Part shown: positions 1 to 7,388 of the stretch, piece after piece
How the letters are laid out: every line of letters starts with the position of its first letter
Position numbering within the stretch: the stretch's first letter is position 1
Source of the DNA: Centipeda artemidis DSM 19719
Lineage (GTDB): Bacteria; Bacillota; Negativicutes; Selenomonadales; Selenomonadaceae
DNA: 64,000 nucleotides
Assembly: GCF_000426665.1 (NCBI RefSeq)
Contig: NZ_AUFU01000002.1
Location: 119,585 to 183,584, forward strand
Direction: 5' to 3'
Translations under genes and position numbers: made by a program
Notes under the pieces: generated by a model
The model's database searches: none
What the model was told of the DNA's origin: nothing
The model's input: the letters and a program-made list of their open reading frames with translations, nothing else

Positions 1-177
1 AGCGTCTTGAGGGACAGCTCCTGCAGCGGTCCCGATTCCATGGATTTATAAATTTGCAGCAAGGGAGAGCGCTCCTTTCCGAACCGCCCTCCTCCGTCAA
101 TGCGAAATCAAATCTGCGGAGCGAAGAGAGGACGGATATTGTCGATGCGATTTCGGTTGCAAAGGTGTGTCGTCCAT
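1..177 (-). pseudogene. 5' end of an unrecognised gene, apparently frameshifted; runs off the window edge
   Basis: A minus-strand reading frame starts at ATG 177 behind a purine-rich ribosome site (GGAAG, about 8 nt upstream) and a near-consensus promoter at 225-253. It codes 26 residues (MDDTPLQPKS...) and stops at about 100-102. Removing one base from the AAA run near 105-113 joins it to a second protein-like frame (RIDGGGRFGKERSPLLQIYK, then on to the edge). I do not recognise the product. Either a one-base indel has broken the gene, or the assembly has a homopolymer error, or the downstream frame has its own unusual start. The strong promoter and the good character of both halves argue for one original gene. 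Confidence 0.45.
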
Positions 178-224
178 GCTCTTCACTTCCTTTCAAAATA
201 TACGCGCTCAAATTGACCGAATGC

Positions 225-253
225 ATTGTAGCGCAAAAGCACGCGCTTGTCCA
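225..253 (-). promoter_or_regulatory. sigma-A type promoter for the gene starting at 177
   Basis: Read on the minus strand there is TGGACA (248-253), a 17-nt spacer and TACAAT (225-230), about 48 nt upstream of the ATG at 177. Both boxes differ from consensus at a single position. Confidence 0.7.
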
Positions 254-289
254 GCGTGGGGAGCGAAAATCTTCTCCGCGCGCGGCGGC

Positions 290-1396
290 TCAGACGTTGA
301 AGCGGAAATTCACCACATCGCCGTCCTGCATCACGTAGTCCTTACCCTCAAGACGCACCAGCCCCTTGTCGCGCGCCGCCGCGACGCTGCCGAGCGAGAC
401 GAGATCGTCATAGCTCACGATCTCCGCGCGGATGAAGCCGCGCTCAAAATCCGTATGAATCTTGCCCGCCGCCTTCGGCGCGGTCGTGCCGCGCGTGATC
501 GTCCACGCACGGCACTCGTCCTCGCCCGCCGTCAGGAACGTCTGAAGTCCGAGCAGCGCAAATGCACCGTGGATGAGACGGTCAAGACCGCTCTCCTTGA
601 GTCCGAGATCCTCAAGGAACACCGCCGCTTCCTCAGCGTCGAGCTCCGCGATCTCCTCCTCCAGACGCGCCGACACCGTAACGACCTGCGCACCCGTGCG
701 CGCCGCATACTCCTTCACCGTTTTCACATGTGGATTCTCCGCGTCGGCGGTTGCCGCCTCGTCCTCGCCGACATTCGCGACATAGAGGATCGGCTTGCGC
801 GTGAGGAGATTCAGATCACGCAGGAGCGCCTGTTCTTCCTCCGAAAGCTCCGCTTCGCGCGCGGGACGCCCCGCGTCGAGCACGGATTTCAGGCGTTCGA
901 GCGCCGCGGCTTCCGCCTTTGCCTCCTTGCTCCCCGATTTCAGCAGCTTCGTCACCTTCGCCGCGCGCTTTTCCACCGCCTCAAGATCGGCGAGACACAG
1001 CTCCGTCTCGATGATGTCGATATCGCGCAGCGGATCGACAGCCCCCCCCACATGCGTGATGTCCGAACTCTCAAAGCAGCGCACTACATGCGCGACCGCA
1101 TCCACTTGGCGGATGTGCTCAAGGAACTTATTTCCTAACCCCTCGCCCTTCGACGCGCCCTTCACAAGCCCCGCAATATCGACAAACCGCACGCTCGCAG
1201 GCGTCGTTTTTTTAGAATGATAGAGATCCGTCAGCGCCGTCAGGCGCGCATCCGGCACCGCCACCACGCCGACGTTCGGCTCGATCGTGCAGAACGGATA
1301 GTTCGCCGCCTCCGCGCCCGCCTTCGTAATCGCGTTGAACAGCGTGCTCTTGCCCACATTCGGCAGACCGACAATACCGACCTCAAGATTGCTCAC
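290..1396 (-). CDS. ychF: Redox-regulated ATPase YchF (OLA1 family)
   Basis: YchF is a universally conserved Obg-family P-loop NTPase that prefers ATP and associates with ribosomes. The 368-aa product matches the family length (about 365). The G1 loop GLPNVGKS is at residues 10-17 and a Switch II-like DIAGLVKGASKGEGLGNKF segment at about 66-85. The C-terminal TGS domain ends in DGDVVNFRFNV, the typical YchF tail. I start at GTG 1396 because AAGGA lies 6 nt upstream; another in-frame GTG at 1414 has no comparable site. An eight-G tract (minus strand) near 1041-1049 is intact. The gene is divergent from the DUF1858 gene. Confidence 0.95.
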   Translation of the reverse strand: MSNLEVGIVGLPNVGKSTLFNAITKAGAEAANYPFCTIEPNVGVVAVPDARLTALTDLYHSKKTTPASVRFVDIAGLVKGASKGEGLGNKFLEHIRQVDAVAHVVRCFESSDITHVGGAVDPLRDIDIIETELCLADLEAVEKRAAKVTKLLKSGSKEAKAEAAALERLKSVLDAGRPAREAELSEEEQALLRDLNLLTRKPILYVANVGEDEAATADAENPHVKTVKEYAARTGAQVVTVSARLEEEIAELDAEEAAVFLEDLGLKESGLDRLIHGAFALLGLQTFLTAGEDECRAWTITRGTTAPKAAGKIHTDFERGFIRAEIVSYDDLVSLGSVAAARDKGLVRLEGKDYVMQDGDVVNFRFNV

Positions 1397-1568
1397 AGGG
1401 ATTCCTTCTTTCACCGGATTTTATTTCAAAGTACGTTATTTTAATGAATATGCTTGTTATGTTATACCAAAAAACACCGAGAACGTCAATCTTCGCGCGT
1501 TCTTATGCGATATATGAACACATATCTATACAAAAGTTGCATTTGATACTTTTCTTTTTTGAAAGATG

Positions 1569-1577
1569 TGTTATAAT
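1569..1577 (+). promoter_or_regulatory. Extended -10 promoter for the DUF1858 gene
   Basis: TGTTATAAT is an extended -10 element (TG, one base, TATAAT), 66 nt upstream of the ATG at 1643. No good -35 box is visible at 17 nt; TTGATA at 1543-1548 is too far away, at 23 nt. Confidence 0.5.
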
Positions 1578-1642
1578 CGGAATAACTTGAAGGATTTTCC
1601 TTCTACGATCGCTTTATGTTTCCCATACAGGAGGTTTATATT

Positions 1643-1858
1643 ATGGCTATCACCAAGGATATGAGCATCATCGACATCGTTCAGCAGTACCCCGACACCG
1701 TGGACATCCTCATGAACGCGGGCATGGGCTGCCTCGGCTGCGCGGCGGCGCACTTCGAGAACATCGAGCAGGGCGCGATGGCGCACGGCATCGACATCGA
1801 CGCGCTCATCGACGCGCTCAACGAGTCCATCGGCGAGCCGGCGGCTGCGGCACAGTAA
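1643..1858 (+). CDS. DUF1858 domain protein (hybrid-cluster-protein-associated disulfide family)
   Basis: A 71-aa protein whose whole length matches the DUF1858 / 'prismane-associated' family: a short helical domain (TKDMSIIDIVQQYPDTVDIL) followed by GMGCLGCAAAHFENIEQGA, which carries the family CxxC pair. Family members are thought to be small redox proteins or partners of Fe-S or hybrid-cluster enzymes; the partner here is unknown. The start is fixed by AGGAGGT 8 nt upstream of ATG 1643. It is a single gene with its own promoter and a strong terminator. Confidence 0.88.
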   Translation: MAITKDMSIIDIVQQYPDTVDILMNAGMGCLGCAAAHFENIEQGAMAHGIDIDALIDALNESIGEPAAAAQ

Positions 1859-1876
1859 AATACATACGAAAATAAT

Positions 1877-1916
1877 GCCCCCATGAGGACAGGTTGTTCT
1901 CATGGGGGCGTTTTCT
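1877..1916 (+). terminator. Intrinsic terminator, probably bidirectional
   Basis: GCCCCCATGAG pairs perfectly with CTCATGGGGGC and is followed by GTTTTCT on the plus strand. On the minus strand the same stem is followed by ATTATTTT, so it can also end the trmD transcript. Confidence 0.85.
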
Positions 1917-1929
1917 ATATCTGTAAAAA

Positions 1930-2052
1930 TCATTGCGGCTGATGCAGAAAGAGTGCTTTTCCCTCCGGCGTTTCGCAGACCAAATCGCAGTTCGCCGACA
2001 GCAGATTGCCGGCAAGGACATAGTTGGCCGCTCTGCACCAGTCACGGATCAT
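1930..2052 (-). CDS. Small 40-aa protein overlapping the end of trmD, unrecognised
   Basis: Starts at ATG 2052 inside the last codons of trmD, in another frame, and ends at TGA 1930, just before the shared terminator. The product (MIRDWCRAANYVLAGNLL...) has three Cys and a protein-like composition, unlike the other frames there. A GAGG lies only 2 nt upstream of the ATG, so initiation would rely on coupling to trmD. It could be a genuine small gene or the relic of a longer one whose frame opens just after a TAG upstream. Function unknown. Confidence 0.4.
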   Translation of the reverse strand: MIRDWCRAANYVLAGNLLSANCDLVCETPEGKALFLHQPQ

Positions 2053-2812
2053 CGCCTCGTCGAATCCGAGGCAATAAGCGATATTCCCGGCACTCTAAAA
2101 ACGCGCGCTCCTCCTCCGTGAGTTCCGTCCTCTCTAAAAGCTCCGGGCGGCGCCGGAGGGTTGCGAGGAGGGACATGCGGCGGCGCCAGCGCGTGATCTC
2201 GGCGTGGTTGCCGGAGAGGAGGACATCGGGGACATCCCTCCCCTCGAAGGAGCGCGGGCGCGTGTACTGGGGATAGCCGAGCAGTCCGTCATAGAAGGAG
2301 TCCGTCGGCGCGGACGTGTCGTCGCCGAGAACGCCGGGCAGCATCCGCGCGGTGGCGTCGACGAGGAGCATGGCGGGGATCTCTCCGCCGGTGAGTACGA
2401 AGTCGCCGACGGAGACGAGGCGGTCGGCGAGGTCGTAGATGCGTGCGTCGAATCCCTCATAATGTCCGCAAATCAATATGAGCTGCTCGTAGGCGGCGAG
2501 TTCTTTTGCGGTCTCCTGCGTGAACACATCGCCGGCGGGGTCAAGGATGATCGTGCATCGCCCCCCCTCGTATGCCGCGCTCTCCTCCCTGACAGCGCGG
2601 ACGGCGGCGTACATCGGCTCAGGCTTTAAGACCATACCCGCGCCGCCGCCGAAAGGGCTGTCGTCGACGTGGCGGTGCTTATCCGTGGAGTAGTCGCGAA
2701 AGTTCGTATAGTGTATGTCCAAGATGCCGCGCGCCGCCGCTCTGCCGATGATGCTGCTGCTAAAAACGCCCGCGAACATTTCGGGAAAGAGCGTGACCAG
2801 ATCGATCCTCAT
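2042..2812 (-). CDS. trmD: tRNA (guanine37-N1)-methyltransferase TrmD
   Basis: Methylates G37 of tRNAs with S-adenosylmethionine, preventing +1 frameshifting. The start MRIDLVTLFPEMF and the trefoil-knot SAM-binding segment (DFVLTGGEIPAMLLVDATAR, then PQYTRPRSFEG) are characteristic; 256 aa is close to the usual 240-250. The start at 2812 is supported by an AGAGGA ribosome site; upstream in-frame codons read through the promoter region of the divergent gene and are not used. It stands alone, without its common neighbours rpsP, rimM and rplS, next to a 40-aa ORF. Confidence 0.95.
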   Translation of the reverse strand: MRIDLVTLFPEMFAGVFSSSIIGRAAARGILDIHYTNFRDYSTDKHRHVDDSPFGGGAGMVLKPEPMYAAVRAVREESAAYEGGRCTIILDPAGDVFTQETAKELAAYEQLILICGHYEGFDARIYDLADRLVSVGDFVLTGGEIPAMLLVDATARMLPGVLGDDTSAPTDSFYDGLLGYPQYTRPRSFEGRDVPDVLLSGNHAEITRWRRRMSLLATLRRRPELLERTELTEEERAFLECREYRLLPRIRRGDDP

Positions 2813-2919
2813 ATGCGTTCCTCTTCTTCCGTTGATGATGCACACTATTATATCATAAAGACGGCGGCGTGCCGCGCACATTTTTTCCGAAACGGCTACA
2901 GAAAATCCGCGCTTTGCGT

Positions 2920-2925
2920 TATAAT
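2920..2925 (+). promoter_or_regulatory. -10 box for the DUF4931 / glycosyltransferase pair
   Basis: TATAAT at 2920-2925, 41 nt upstream of the start codon at 2967. The hexamer 17 nt upstream is a poor -35 match, so only the -10 is called. Confidence 0.4.
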
Positions 2926-2966
2926 AAGAGCATCGACAACGTACCCGAAGGATTTGGAGCAGTTTT

Positions 2967-3767
2967 ATGGACATCAATCTCGCCTTATTCAACACGAACA
3001 TCGGTCGACAAAAGCCGGAGAATATCGTTCACAGCGAAGCCGCCTGCCCGTTCTGCGAGCCGGACAAGCTCACAGGCATCATCGAGACGGACGGCGACAT
3101 CATTCTGCTGAAAAATAAATACAATGTCCTTGAGGGCGCGGATCAGTTCGTGCTCATCGAGGGCAGTGAATGCTGGGCGGACATGCCGGACTATACGCCC
3201 GAACACATGCACCGGCTCATCGCGTTCGGCATGAGACATTGGGCGCGTCTGCGGCGGAGCGGGAAGTACGAGGCGGTGCTCTTCTTTAAGAACTACGGTC
3301 ATTATTCGGGCGGGACGATCCGCCATCCGCACATGCAGCTCGTGGGCTTCCCTCATTTGCAGACGCAGCTTCTCTTTCGCCGCAGCGATTTCGAGGGTCT
3401 CAAAGTCGCGGAAAAGGACGGCGTGACGCTGAGTCTCTCCGCAGAGCCGCGCGTCGGCTTTTGGGAGCTGAACATTGTCCCGCGCGACGCGTCGGACACG
3501 GATACGATCGCGGACTATATTCAAATCGCGGTGGATTTCCTGATGCATCGCTTTCATCGGCGGCTGGACAGCTACAATATCTTTTTCTACAACGACGGCG
3601 AGGAGATCTTTGTGAAGGTACTGCCGCGCTTTGCCACGTCGCCGATGTTCGTCGGCTACAATATCCGGCTCGTGCCGTCGAATCTGGAGGAGATGTGCGC
3701 GCGCATCCGGTCGATTTACTTTATGGACAGAGAGAACGGGAGTCTCCATGACAGAAGAGCAAAATGA
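2967..3767 (+). CDS. DUF4931 family GalT/HIT-like protein
   Basis: A 266-aa protein resembling galactose-1-phosphate uridylyltransferases of the HIT superfamily. Cys27 and Cys30 in CPFC look like the GalT zinc pair, and HPHMQ at residues 120-124 corresponds to the catalytic HPHxQ motif, whose second His carries the nucleotide in true GalT. Members of this subfamily are usually annotated DUF4931 and their substrate is not established. GGAG 7 nt upstream supports ATG 2967. Its end overlaps the next gene by 20 nt, so the two are probably co-translated. It could be a nucleotidyltransferase or a hydrolase. Confidence 0.8.
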   Translation: MDINLALFNTNIGRQKPENIVHSEAACPFCEPDKLTGIIETDGDIILLKNKYNVLEGADQFVLIEGSECWADMPDYTPEHMHRLIAFGMRHWARLRRSGKYEAVLFFKNYGHYSGGTIRHPHMQLVGFPHLQTQLLFRRSDFEGLKVAEKDGVTLSLSAEPRVGFWELNIVPRDASDTDTIADYIQIAVDFLMHRFHRRLDSYNIFFYNDGEEIFVKVLPRFATSPMFVGYNIRLVPSNLEEMCARIRSIYFMDRENGSLHDRRAK

Positions 3768-4662
3768 GCAGTCTCCGCCGAAGCGGCGGCGTCGAAAGAG
3801 TACGGGAACAAAAGGGACAAAAGGCACAAAGAAACGCACCGCGCGGCGGAAAAGCACATCCAAGAAACGCACGGGACTGCTGTGTCTGATCCTCGTCCTC
3901 CTCGTATTCGTCCTCTGCGCCGGCACGTTCCTCTTCTTCCCGCGCACTTGGCAGGGCATCGGTCTGTTGCTGCCGGATGCCGAACGGCAAAAGCCCGCAA
4001 ACGAGCTTCACGAGATCTATGAGCCGGATGCCGGGGAGCGCATCATACGCGTGCTGTTCATCCGCCGCGCGATCGAAGCTCGTCTGAACCGTTCGGACTA
4101 CGTTCCCATCGACCGCATCGCGCCCGACCTCGGGCGTGCGGTCGTCGCGGTGGAGGATCGCCGCTTTTACACGCACATGGGCTTCGACGCGACGGGCATG
4201 GCGCGCGCGGCGCTCGTCAACATTCAGAACGGGCGCATCGAGGAGGGCGCGAGCACGATCACGCAGCAGCTCGTCAAAAATCTTTTCCTCGCCAACGATC
4301 AGACCTTCACGCGCAAGGCGGAGGAACTGCTGCTCGCGCTCGACATCGAACTCGCGTACACAAAGCCCGAAATTCTCGAGATGTATCTGAACGTCGTCTA
4401 CTACGGCGCGGGGTTCTACGGTGTGGGCGCGGCGTCGGAGGGATACTACGGGAAATCCCCCGACGCGCTCGACCTCCCCGAGGTGTCGATGCTCGCGGGC
4501 ATCCCGAACGCGCCGTCAACGCTCTCCCCCTTCGTCGATTTCATCGCGGCAAAAAAGCGCCAAGCGATTGTGCTTGACGCTATGGAGTCGCAAAACTATA
4601 TTGATCGTCGCACGGCGGAGGATGCGAAGATTCAGCCGCTCATCCTGCGCCCGAAGCCGTGA
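3748..4662 (+). CDS. Monofunctional peptidoglycan glycosyltransferase (GT51)
   Basis: Polymerises lipid II into glycan strands at the outer face of the inner membrane. The 304-aa protein has a very basic Lys/Arg/Thr-rich cytoplasmic tail (residues 10-42), one membrane helix (about 43-64) and a GT51 domain. Catalytic Glu136 lies in VEDRRFYTHMG and the second motif GASTITQQLVKN at about 168-178. No transpeptidase domain follows, so it is MtgA-like rather than a bifunctional PBP1. Start ATG 3748 lies within the last codons of the DUF4931 gene. It converges on the radical SAM gene, with only 2 nt between the stops. Confidence 0.9.
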   Translation: MTEEQNEQSPPKRRRRKSTGTKGTKGTKKRTARRKSTSKKRTGLLCLILVLLVFVLCAGTFLFFPRTWQGIGLLLPDAERQKPANELHEIYEPDAGERIIRVLFIRRAIEARLNRSDYVPIDRIAPDLGRAVVAVEDRRFYTHMGFDATGMARAALVNIQNGRIEEGASTITQQLVKNLFLANDQTFTRKAEELLLALDIELAYTKPEILEMYLNVVYYGAGFYGVGAASEGYYGKSPDALDLPEVSMLAGIPNAPSTLSPFVDFIAAKKRQAIVLDAMESQNYIDRRTAEDAKIQPLILRPKP

Positions 4663-4664
4663 AA

Positions 4665-7301
4665 CTAGCGGTCGATGAGCGCCCGCCCCTCGGAGAACAG
4701 CCCGATGCGCGTCACATACGCCTCGCCGGGATCGATGGGCAGGTCAAAGTCCCGTGCCATGAGCGTGAGGATTTCGATCGGCTTGACACTGCCCGCAGGC
4801 GTGACGACGAGATTCATCCAAAAGGTGAGCCGACCGCCCTCTATGCGGACAGTGACGGGAGACTTTAGATATGCCTTTGTCTCGATCTCGCGTTTTTTCT
4901 TCGGTGTAACGCGGTACCACACGGCGATCTCGGCTTCGTTGTAGCGGCGCACGCTCTCCTCTATGGGCGCGGCATCCCCCGCATAGGCGACGGCGATGCG
5001 ATAGCGTGCCTCGTCGACGTCCGCCATGAGCGCCTTGTGCTTGCCCTCCAGCATCCGCAGGCGAATCATGTCCGCCCCCACGGGCAGGTGCCGGCGCAGC
5101 CGCGTCATCACCTCGGCGCCGGGGAGCGCTTCCGTCATCTCAAAATCGACGTATTCGGCATCGCTTGCCGCGCCGAGGGAGAGCGCGGAGGCGAATGCCA
5201 CCTTCATATGCGGATTGAACCCCTCGGAATACGCCATTGGCAAATGCGCGCGCCTGCACGCCCGCACAAAGAGATTCGCATAGTCGAGATGAGAGACGTA
5301 ACGCAACTCCTCTCCCTTCGTAATCAGTCCCCGATAGGTCGTCAACGTACGCTCCTGCGGGGGATTTTTTACGTTCGTTTCGTCGGTCTGCGCCGCAGTC
5401 GGCAAAACTTCTGCGGGCGCCGCTTGCACCTCCTCTGCCGTGCGCTGCTGCTCCACCGCCGCGTAGTCGACAATGTTGACGCCGAGTGTCGGACAGATGC
5501 CGCAACCTGTGCAGTGCGTGCGGCGGCAGTCGACCGTGAGCGAGGCGGCAAGCGCCTTTTGCCACTCCTGCCGGAGGAACCGCTCGAGCACTCCTGGGGA
5601 CGTGTGCGCCCACGGCAGCGGCTCGCCGATCGTACGCGTCCGCCTGCTGAAATACGTCCAGTCGATGCCGCAGGTCTCGAACGCGGCAAAATAGCGTGCG
5701 TCGTCGAAGAGATCCGACCAGCCGTCGAACTTCGCGCCGTTTCTCCACGCCTCATAGAGCGCGGGCGCAAGGCGGCGGTCGCCGCGCGCAAAGACGCCCT
5801 CGATGACGGAAAGCCGCGCGTCGTGGTAGTGGAACGAAATGGAGCGATCCGTGATATGCTCCTTGAGGAGCTGCTGCCTCCGTTGGAATTCCTCGATGGA
5901 AAGCTGACCGAACCACTGGAACGGGGTATAGGGCTTCGGGACGAAGCAGGAGACGGAGACCGTCACCTTGACACCGCGCCTGCCACGAATCTCCGTGTAG
6001 AGATCGACGACCCTTTTTGCAAGGCGCGCGATGCCGATGATGTCCTCGTCCGTCTCGGTCGGCAGCCCCATCATGAAGTAGAGCTTCACCTGTTTCCACC
6101 CGTGTCGGAACGCCGCGCCGCACGCTTCGATGAGGTTTTCCTCCGTGACGCCCTTGTTGATCACGTCGCGCAGCCGCTGTGTCCCCGCTTCGGGTGCGAA
6201 CGTCAGCCCCGACTTTCTGACCTGCTGCATCTTGTGTGCGAGATCGATGGAAAAACTGTCGATGCGCAGCGACGGCAGGGAGAAGCTGATCTGCTCGCCG
6301 CGGTAATCGTCCATGAGATCGTCGACGAGACGTCCGAGGCACGAATAATCCGCCGAGGAGAGCGAGGTGAGACTCATCTCATCATATCCCGTCGCCTCCG
6401 TGAGTCCGTGCGCCATGCGCCGCAGGCGCGCCTCCGTCCGCTCGCGCGCGGGGCGATAGGCGATGCCCGCCTGACAGAACCGGCAGCCGCGCGAGCAGCC
6501 GCGAAAGAGATCGAGCATCAGCCGGTTATGCACAATGTCCATATAGGGGACGATCGGATGCTCGACGGACATCACATCATCCATGTCCTTGACGACGCGC
6601 TTGTAGATGACAGGGCGCGCCCCGAGATGCAGCGGGCGCAGATCGGTAAAGTTCCCCGCCGCGTCATACTGCGGCTCGTAGAAGGACGGCACATAGATGC
6701 CGTCCACGTCGAGCAGGCGCGTCAGGAAACCGCGCCGCCCGCCCGGACGCCCCGCCGCGTTCCACGCGATGAAGGCGTCCGCGATCTCGAGAATGACTTC
6801 CTCGCCTTCTCCGATGACAAAGAAGTCGAAGAAGTCCGCGATCGGCTCGACATTATAGACGCATGGACCGCCGCCGACGATGAACGGCGCATCTTCACCG
6901 CGCGCGGATGCATAGAGTGGGATGCCCGCAAGGTCGAGCATATTGAGCACATTGGAGTAGATCATCTCGTATTGGAGGGAGAATCCGAGGAAGTCAAATG
7001 TATGGATTTCCCGGCGCGATTCGAGGGAAAAGAGCGGGATGCCCTTCTCCCGCATCTTTTCCTCCATATCCACCCACGGCGCATAGACGCGCTCGGCGAG
7101 AATGTCCGCGCGGCGGTTCAATATCTCGTAGAGGATGGCAAGTCCGAGATTGCTCATGCCGACCTCGTAGACGTCGGGGAGCGCGAGCGCGAACCGGCAC
7201 GCCGCCGCATCCCAGTCCTTGCGGACGGCGTTCCACTCGCCGCCCGTATACCGCGCCGGCTTTAATACGGACTGCAGGATGCTGTGATCAAGCTGCACCA
7301 T
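4665..7301 (-). CDS. TIGR03960-type radical SAM protein fused to a TIGR03936 (DUF2344) domain
   Basis: An 878-aa fusion. The N-terminal part resembles B12-binding-like radical SAM proteins, with the cluster motif CSRGCRFC near residue 270. A second Cys cluster (CRRTHCTGCGICP) near 600 probably binds another Fe-S centre. The C-terminal 230 residues (TTYRGLITKGEELRYVSHLD...) match the DUF2344/TIGR03936 family, which in many Firmicutes is a separate gene beside ribonuclease G. The reaction is unknown; a tRNA or rRNA role has been suggested for the family. I prefer ATG 7301 (GGAGG 11 nt upstream) to ATG 7319, which has no ribosome site. Confidence 0.85.
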   Translation of the reverse strand: MVQLDHSILQSVLKPARYTGGEWNAVRKDWDAAACRFALALPDVYEVGMSNLGLAILYEILNRRADILAERVYAPWVDMEEKMREKGIPLFSLESRREIHTFDFLGFSLQYEMIYSNVLNMLDLAGIPLYASARGEDAPFIVGGGPCVYNVEPIADFFDFFVIGEGEEVILEIADAFIAWNAAGRPGGRRGFLTRLLDVDGIYVPSFYEPQYDAAGNFTDLRPLHLGARPVIYKRVVKDMDDVMSVEHPIVPYMDIVHNRLMLDLFRGCSRGCRFCQAGIAYRPARERTEARLRRMAHGLTEATGYDEMSLTSLSSADYSCLGRLVDDLMDDYRGEQISFSLPSLRIDSFSIDLAHKMQQVRKSGLTFAPEAGTQRLRDVINKGVTEENLIEACGAAFRHGWKQVKLYFMMGLPTETDEDIIGIARLAKRVVDLYTEIRGRRGVKVTVSVSCFVPKPYTPFQWFGQLSIEEFQRRQQLLKEHITDRSISFHYHDARLSVIEGVFARGDRRLAPALYEAWRNGAKFDGWSDLFDDARYFAAFETCGIDWTYFSRRTRTIGEPLPWAHTSPGVLERFLRQEWQKALAASLTVDCRRTHCTGCGICPTLGVNIVDYAAVEQQRTAEEVQAAPAEVLPTAAQTDETNVKNPPQERTLTTYRGLITKGEELRYVSHLDYANLFVRACRRAHLPMAYSEGFNPHMKVAFASALSLGAASDAEYVDFEMTEALPGAEVMTRLRRHLPVGADMIRLRMLEGKHKALMADVDEARYRIAVAYAGDAAPIEESVRRYNEAEIAVWYRVTPKKKREIETKAYLKSPVTVRIEGGRLTFWMNLVVTPAGSVKPIEILTLMARDFDLPIDPGEAYVTRIGLFSEGRALIDR

Positions 7302-7335
7302 CTCTTCCCATTCCTCCATGATTCAAAATACTTCA

Positions 7336-7371
7336 AATAAAAAGGACTGCCGCACGCAGGCAAGCAGCCCC
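7336..7371 (-). terminator. Intrinsic terminator after rodA
   Basis: Minus-strand GGGCTGC...GCGGCAGTCC stem followed by TTTTTATTT, 18 nt after the rodA stop. The sequence closely resembles the terminator after thrB at 41397-41437. Confidence 0.6.
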
Positions 7372-7388
7372 ACAGTGATGTCAACCTT

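Noticed and set aside
1041..1049. Eight-base C tract within ychF as a phase-variation site
   Set aside because: The frame is intact, the gene is a conserved housekeeping gene, and no alternative frame product makes sense.
5037..7265. 742-codon plus-strand open frame
   Set aside because: It is antisense to the radical SAM fusion gene, and its product is rich in Arg, His and Asp runs with no motif. GC-rich third positions create long antisense frames here. The same applies to 167-1138, 35400-36935, 51491-53056 and 53751-55247 on the plus strand.
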